Of a DNA stretch of 64,000 nucleotides, positions 63,649 to 64,000 are shown in pieces. This DNA comes from Clostridium pascui (lineage in GTDB: Bacteria; Bacillota; Clostridia; Clostridiales; Clostridiaceae). The stretch is from positions 744,001 through 808,000 of the forward strand of contig NZ_JAFBDB010000001.1 in assembly GCF_016908015.1 (NCBI RefSeq), read 5' to 3'. The translations under genes were made by a program, and so were the position numbers. Position 1 is the stretch's first letter. Every line of letters begins with the position of its first letter. Below the pieces are notes generated by a model, which saw only the letters and a list, made by a program, of their open reading frames with translations, was not told the origin of the DNA and did no database searches.

Positions 63649-64000
63649 TTACTTGAACTCACAAAGCGCTCTTACTAATCTGCCGCATCTAGTTCTTAGC
63701 TCATCTAGATTATCTGCTGTTATGTCTTGAACTAAAGTTTCATCAATCCCTAATGTATAGGCCCCTGCTTCAAACCACTTCTCAATATTATCCTCTCTTA
63801 CCCCTCCTGTAGGCATTAAATCCATATATGGAAATGGTCCCTTCAAAGCTTTTATAAATTCTGGGCCTAGTGATTCTCCTGGAAACACCTTTATGATGTC
63901 TGAGCCTAAGCTATATGCTTTAAATGCTTCCGTTGGAGTGGCAACCCCTAGTGAAAAAAATATTCCATGAGATTTACAGTACTTTCCCACATCCTCTACT
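63649..64000 (-). CDS. KDPG/KHG-type aldolase (partial, 5' end outside window)
   Basis: The C-terminal part of a bifunctional 2-keto-3-deoxy-6-phosphogluconate / 4-hydroxy-2-oxoglutarate aldolase-like protein. The GVATPTEAFKAYSLGSDIIKVFPGE segment has the Schiff-base Lys, and YMDLMPTGGVREDNIEKWFEAGA binds phosphate. The frame is open to the window end. It cleaves KDPG to pyruvate and glyceraldehyde-3-phosphate in typical members. Confidence 0.88.
   Translation of the reverse strand, partial: VEDVGKYCKSHGIFFSLGVATPTEAFKAYSLGSDIIKVFPGESLGPEFIKALKGPFPYMDLMPTGGVREDNIEKWFEAGAYTLGIDETLVQDITADNLDELRTRCGRLVRALCEFK

Noticed and set aside
1-64000. CRISPR array, insertion sequences, prophage, tRNA or rRNA
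   Set aside because: No regularly spaced repeats, transposase-like frames, phage genes or tRNA-like cloverleaf with CCA were noticed on either strand.

Overview
The window comes from a motile, low-GC, spore-forming type of Firmicute, most probably Clostridium sensu stricto. This rests on very AT-rich codons and spacers, strong purine-rich ribosome binding sites, a fused FliR-FlhB export protein, a CBS/DRTGG family II pyrophosphatase, a T-box and a THF riboswitch. The histidine-degradation operon suggests an amino-acid-fermenting clostridium; the species cannot be named from sequence alone. No rRNA, tRNA, insertion sequence, prophage or CRISPR array was seen.

Layout. 1-8588: a partial DegT-type aminotransferase behind a MerR-methyltransferase fusion gene with a MerR-type promoter, then ychF, a Lon-like protease whose ATPase motifs look lost, deoC, a small unknown gene and brnQ. 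brnQ has its own sigma-A promoter and a T-box leader (about 8633-8975). 9055-19175: the histidine utilisation region hutU-hutI-fchA-yjiH-like-yuiF-like-hutH, read right to left. Upstream lies a sigma54 activator gene, a -24/-12 promoter (17251-17267) and two TTGCATA-N5-TATGCAA palindromes. This looks like a dedicated sigma54 switch for histidine fermentation. 19408-27244: a Ca2+-type P-ATPase, CBS-pyrophosphatase, a Cthe_2159-like lipoprotein, a Met/Cys-rich small protein and an unknown membrane protein.

27313-51420: a flagellar gene block on the minus strand. In transcription order: flagellin, flgB, flgC, fliE, fliF, fliG, fliH, fliI, fliJ, fliK, flgD, flgE, flbD, motA, motB, fliL, fliO, fliP, fliQ, fliR-flhB, flhA, flhF, flhG, a PilZ gene, sigD, a swrB-like gene, a small membrane protein with a probable AUU start, and two rod-type genes. 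It encodes rod, hook, MS ring, switch protein FliG, export apparatus, stator and sigma28. fliM/fliN, the filament cap and the hook-filament junction genes are not here. The flagellin gene and a chemoreceptor gene (57958-60042) both carry good sigma28 promoters, so the sigma factor and two likely targets share the window.

51492-64000: housekeeping and accessory genes: a TVP38/DedA-type membrane protein, a short SSB, an FNT formate/nitrite channel, a secreted 5'-nucleotidase with LysM, folT under a THF riboswitch, greA, a chemoreceptor, an FHA protein, a SpsF-like cytidylyltransferase, an M20 amidohydrolase and a partial KDPG-type aldolase. Several very short genes with good ribosome binding sites (55696-55830, 61133-61273, 28834-29061) are included.
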